Notes under the pieces: generated by a model | The model's input: the letters and a program-made list of their open reading frames with translations, nothing else | Database searches by the model: none | What the model was told of the DNA's origin: nothing | Translations under genes and position numbers: made by a program | Part shown: piece after piece, positions 59,476-64,000 of the stretch | How the letters are laid out: every line of letters starts with the position of its first letter | Numbering within the stretch: the stretch's first letter is position 1 | Source of the DNA: Centropus unirufus | Lineage: Eukaryota; Chordata; Aves; Cuculiformes; Centropidae | Direction: 5' to 3' | Assembly (NCBI GenBank): GCA_013397695.1 | Contig: VYZI01000671.1 | Span: 170,113-234,112, forward strand | Length of the DNA: 64,000 bases

Positions 59476-62435
59476 TACTTTATTATGAAGATCCACCAGG
59501 ACCTTTGAAATGAGCTCCCTTTCCACTGTTCCTTTGTGTTCGTCAGTCTGCTGGATAAAGGTTCAAACTCAAGTCCAAATTCAGACTCCAAGGCTTTGGG
59601 GGTGATGTGCAAACCTGGCCCTGCTCTGTGGGTGGTTCTATCTGACCTTTTCTGTTTTCTGGCAAACAATGAATAAGCTGGATCACCTTACAAGCACCTT
59701 CTAGTCACACTTCCCACCACCTAAATATTCCACCAACTATCACTGTGTCCAACACAGGTGTTGGGAGATGGCCCAAAATTGGATCCTCAGCATCAAGAAG
59801 GGGATGGGGGCTCATCCGATGACTTTCTACAGTCTGCTGGGCAGCAAGATCCAGCCCCACAGCTGACAATGGACTGCTTGTTGGGCTGAGGCACTCAGCA
59901 GGACCCTGAGGTAAAGGGGAGACTCCCTTTTACAGCTTCTTGCTTAATAACAGGCTTGAGGATATTAATTACCTTAATTAGAGCTGGCCAAACCTGTTTG
60001 GCTTCGAGCTGGAAGACAGTGGGGACTAGCTCTCTCAGCTTTTTTTCTACTTTTAGGTCTCATGATGTTCCACAAAGAGAGAGACCTGTCCTATTTCAAA
60101 CATAATTAAAAGAATTTTGAGAGGCTCCTTAGATACTGCAGCTTTCTAAGCAAGAAGGTCTCTCTTCACGAAGACACTGAGTTTCATAAACAGCAAGAAA
60201 AGTGGCTTTACCTTACTTCCCTCCCCAAAATAAAACCGTCTGTTTTTAGTGATGCAAAGAGGTCAAGGGCACAAGCCAGCACACACACACTCAGGAGACT
60301 TGAGACTGCAAAAAACTCATTCTTGGGTCTGTAAATCTCCTTTGGAAACATGGCAAGTGGGTTTTCAGTTGACAAAACTGGGCCATCCATGAGGCTGGAG
60401 GTGACTCAACCGCCTGCTTGGCTAGTAGTGCAGGCAATGCCTCCTGCCTCAGTTTCCCAGCTGCAAAATGTACCATGGTTTGTCCAGTCATCACTTTTAC
60501 TGGCACGCCTGGGGACAGCTCGCACTGTGACTGAGTGCAAGCCTAAGAAGCTGGGAAGGTGGATGGGGAGCAGAGCAGGGAGTGACCCCAGCAGCACAAA
60601 GGAGGTGCCCACACAGATTACTCCACTGGGACACTGAAACATTTAGCTGGGGCCTGGGGTATCACAAGTAGTAACGTTTGTTGACTCAATTTCTCAGAAT
60701 TTACTCAGAGGAGTGACTTCATGGTGAATGTCATGTTTATACAAGGTGATACATTGGGTTCAGATAGCCATGTGGCCTCTCTCTGGGGTTCCCCGATTGT
60801 TGTCCCTCTCCCAGAATGGGTGGTGTTTGCTCATGACCTGTTGTCATGATTCACTCTTCTCTTTCCTTTGGCTGAAGGTGCTAAGCTCACCTCAGGTTGA
60901 TCTCCAAGCAGTGACTTAGGATTTGCGGGTCACACTCTTTCCGTGACTGAAAGAGGACCTTGGTTCTATGACTTATCTTGCAGGAAAGCAGGGCTGTCCA
61001 TGGAAGAACAGTCCATGCAGTATATACAGCCTCCTGTGAGCTGATGACATGTCACATGGTGGCTTCCAGTCCCTAATCATCTTTGTAGCCCCAAGGGATA
61101 ACAGATCTCACAGCGGATTCCTTCCAGTGCTCGTTGTGTTCAGATAATGACCTTGGCTCTCTTTCTCTGTGTCCCATACTATCCTGTCTGTATTCATCAA
61201 CTCCAAAGCCTCCATATACTCTTGAGAAAGCAGGAGGTCATGCTGTGAGCCAACCCTAATTAGCAGGTCTCACAGAGTGGACACTAATCAGATGATGACA
61301 GCTCAGAGAAGTGGTTGAACTGCAAGCTCACCTGCCTGGGGTCCCTTGGTGTTCAGGGAGGGACCTTCCTCCAGAAGGAAACCTGAAGCTCCTGAGCTAG
61401 GTTTTTGTTCCAAGTCACCTTCCAGAGGCACTTTATCATTTTGCCATTCTTTTAAAGCTGCTTTGAGATACTTCTTATCTGGATACAGCAGCTGGGATCC
61501 ATTGTGCCTCACTGTGGTGCTGTATGCATGTGATCAATACAGACAACGTGAGACTTGCCTTAGCCTAAAGTAGAGGAGGTAAAATATACCATTTCCCTCC
61601 TGTGGCTATACAGAGAGTCTGAAGTATTTTATGAAAAATCTCATGAAGGTTTGGTCCCAAACAGATGTGTCTCACGGTTATCCCATGAGCCTGGGGTTGA
61701 CTTTATGCCATTGCTGCTGATATTGATGTTATCAACATAGCTGGATCAGGTGCAGGTCCAAGGGTTTGTTCTCTGAGCTGGTAACCGTGTCCAAGAACAC
61801 TGAGCAAACTTGGCCTTCTCTCCTTCCAAAGTACCAGCTGGAGAGAATCCATCAGAGCAGGTGTAGCCAGACCGGTGGACAAGGCCCCTGCACTATATAC
61901 AAAACTTGACTGGTAGAGTCTGTTATCCTCTTTACTCATTTCCACTGCACAGCAAGGAGACTCTTATCTCCTTTGGTGGAACATCATGTTGTCTATAAAA
62001 CATAGGTAGAAAACACAGAATATGGTCATAGTTTTGGTCTACAGGAAGCAGCGTTTTCAATTAATAAAACATTTGCACTTAGAAATACTTAGAAATACTT
62101 GCACTTAGAAATATCGTCTGGTGCAGATGATATTTAGCCATTTATCCAACTGGCTTTTTTACAAGCCAAAGGGTCAATGTGCCCATCCCAAAACTCTTCC
62201 TCCTCTTTCACATTTCCTGTTGAAGAGTGGACATCCAGAGATAACTTGCCCACCAAGCATTGCTGCAACCCATTGGAAAAAGAGCAGCTATTGCATTTAT
62301 TATCCTAATCCTGAGTCAGTGGTTGAGTATTTATAAGTTTAGGATAGTTGTAGACTCTGCTGGTCTGAGACTTATTTAATTCTTGCATTCACTCAGTTGA
62401 AAAAGTTACTCAAATTAGAGTCCACCTAGAAGCTA
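59476..62435. other. Intergenic sequence
   Basis: About 3 kb with no gene. A MIR-like core lies at 60,444-60,470 (CCTGCCTCAGTTTCCCAGCT then GCAAAATG). A short AGAAATACTT tandem repeat lies at 62,076-62,113. Confidence 0.4.
60440..60475 (+). mobile_element. MIR-like SINE core
   Basis: TGCCTCAGTTTCCCAGCTGC then AAAATG, close to the MIR core CCTCAGTTTCC-CATCTGTAAAATG. Confidence 0.45.
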
Positions 62436-62495
62436 CAGTTGGCCTTGATGATCTCAAAGGTCTTTTCTAACCTAGAGGTTCTGTGATCTCATGAT
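62436..62495 (+). mobile_element. Short CR1 3' tail
   Basis: CTTGATGATCTCAAAGGTCT then TTTCTAACCTAGAGGTTCTGTGATCTCATGAT. Confidence 0.8.
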
Positions 62496-62599
62496 CTTCA
62501 GGGAACCAATGAATAGGAAACTTACCTTCCAGCATGAAAACAGCTCTGTACTGAAAACTCCCTAAATTGATTTGGTTTATGACAGGGCTTAAAATTAAG

Positions 62600-62668
62600 T
62601 CCTGGACTACACTAAGGGACTTCCTCAAGGTCCCTTCTAGATCTGTCTTTGGTGTTTCCATGATTCCT
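62600..62668 (+). mobile_element. Possible degraded CR1 3' tail
   Basis: GACTTCCTCAAGGTCCCTTC then TGTTTCCATGATTCC resembles the last 60 bp of CR1. Only about 100 bp from the previous tail. Confidence 0.5.
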
Positions 62669-64000
62669 GTGCCTGAAATGCCCTTTTTTTTGGTTGCTCT
62701 TATTGATGTTTTTTAAACATCGAGTCCATCTATGTGAGAGGCTGGTGAACGCAGCACTGCAGATATTGAAAACTTGTGTACACTGATGTAAGGAAAAAAT
62801 ATACCATTGAGGTCATGAATTGGAAAGGTGGGTTTTCACACCAAATGATGTGAGGTCAGGTCTTGAGTTACCTATTCTGTAATGTGAAGAATAAATCTAA
62901 GTACTAATGTATTATTTACTAATATATCTGGGTAGTATCAACGCGGTATCAGTGGACCGTTCTTAAAATTTACAGGTCTGTCACCATGTATTTGTCATTA
63001 ACACCTTGTGTGACCTTAGGCCATCCCAGCTGTATGTGGTCAGACACATTAGCTTTGATTTCTCTCTCCTCAATGGCACGAATCCAGCCTATTGGCCAGC
63101 TGCTCCCTTCCTCCAGACTGGCTGTCCTCCACCTTTGCTCTTTGGCAAGTGCTGCAGACATGGTCCCAGGCTGTCTGGCATCTCCAAGGACAGAGCCTGC
63201 CAAGTGAGATCTGGGAGGGTCTTGCTTCTGTCAGACCTCTCCAACTCTGGCCCCAGCTCCTCTGTCACGCTTTGTCCTTACAGATGAATTAAAGACCCTT
63301 CTCCTACCTCCCCTTAACTATAAATTTTGATCACGCCACCTCTTCACCCCTCTGACAAAATTCCTGAGCTTTCGAGTTAGGAGTTGGTGTACCAGATCTC
63401 GAACAATTCATGCAGCTCCTTCCCCTGGTCCTGGTGCATTAGAAACATCTCTGACCTCTTCCAGGAAATGTATCCTGTGTTTCTGCTTACCCTAGAAGCA
63501 AAAAATTGTTGCTTAAGCAGGTTTCAGGCATCACAGCCTGTGACCTTTCTGTAACTATTTGAATGAGTGTATTGACTTGTTCTGTGAATTATAAACTCCA
63601 TTAACTCTTTAGTGACTCCCCGATGCTTGGTGGAGAGGGCTGAGAACCAGGATATAACTAATGTTCCACAGTCTCTTCAAGATTATGATGAGGAGCTTAA
63701 TCTCCCTTGAAGATATAGTTCAAAATACACTTTTCACTGGCAAATACTGACAGCTGCTGGATAGAAATTCAGAATTAGTGACTCCATAGCCCGGCACTGT
63801 GACTTCTTTTTTTTAAGTCAATGAGAGTAAATGTACTGTGTCTTTAATCTTGCCCTGCTGAGATTTCTTCTTTAAAAAAAAAAACCTGCACAACCCAAAC
63901 TGACTGCACTCCAGCAAACACCTGTATTGCCACTGAAAGGCCTTTTGCTAATATATTTTTCTTGATCACACCTGTCTAGCTTTGGGCAAAATAAAATATT
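62669..64000. other. Intergenic sequence to the right edge
   Basis: No gene, repeat or RNA recognised in the last 1.3 kb. It shows none of the Cys-rich coding expected of a WNT3A exon. Confidence 0.4.

Noticed and set aside
24000..64000. WNT3A coding exons, expected upstream of ARF1 by synteny
   Set aside because: Looked on the minus strand for the Cys-rich last exon and the conserved CKCHGLSGSC region. None is present, so the gene must start further right.

Overview
The window is vertebrate nuclear DNA, almost certainly from a bird. At least 26 CR1 LINE fragments are scattered through it, most ending in the diagnostic ATTCTATGATTCTATG tail. There is one avian ERVL-type solo LTR, introns are spliced, and two single-copy vertebrate genes lie in an order known from other amniotes. 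The species cannot be fixed from the sequence alone.

Layout. (1) 1-3,380: MMTAG2 (human C1orf35) on the + strand. Eight coding exons join in frame to a 309-residue protein with a conserved N-terminal domain, a lysine-rich block and an Arg/Ser-rich tail. (2) 3,380-8,275: the tail-to-tail intergenic interval, with a roughly 20-bp-unit minisatellite at 3.8-4.46 kb and three CR1 fragments. (3) 8,275-about 23,500: ARF1 on the - strand, with four coding exons giving 181 residues, a roughly 1.4-kb 3' UTR, a roughly 10.5-kb first intron, and a GC-rich, CpG-rich, TATA-less promoter near 23.46 kb. The intron next to the promoter carries a GC-rich minisatellite of about 124-146 bp per unit. The upstream flank carries a six-copy array of about 50 bp per unit, in which an inverted CCAAT box and a CACGCCC (KLF/Sp) box sit 21-22 bp apart in every copy. 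(4) 24-64 kb: no protein-coding exon that I can recognise. It is a repeat-rich interval holding most of the CR1 fragments, an ERVL solo LTR, MIR-like SINE cores, a duplicated 184-bp segment (one copy flanked by 46-bp direct repeats), and several unique AT-richer stretches dense in developmental transcription factor motifs.

Context. In human, ARF1 and C1orf35 are also tail-to-tail, and WNT3A lies upstream of ARF1 in the same orientation. The 24-64 kb interval is therefore probably the ARF1-WNT3A intergenic region. No WNT3A exon is visible. Unique stretches here are reasonable places to look for WNT3A-side regulatory DNA, but that is inference.

The most unusual features are the phased CCAAT/CACGCCC array at the ARF1 promoter and the 187-bp insert between 46-bp direct repeats at 40.8 kb, which has a sister copy at 47.7 kb.
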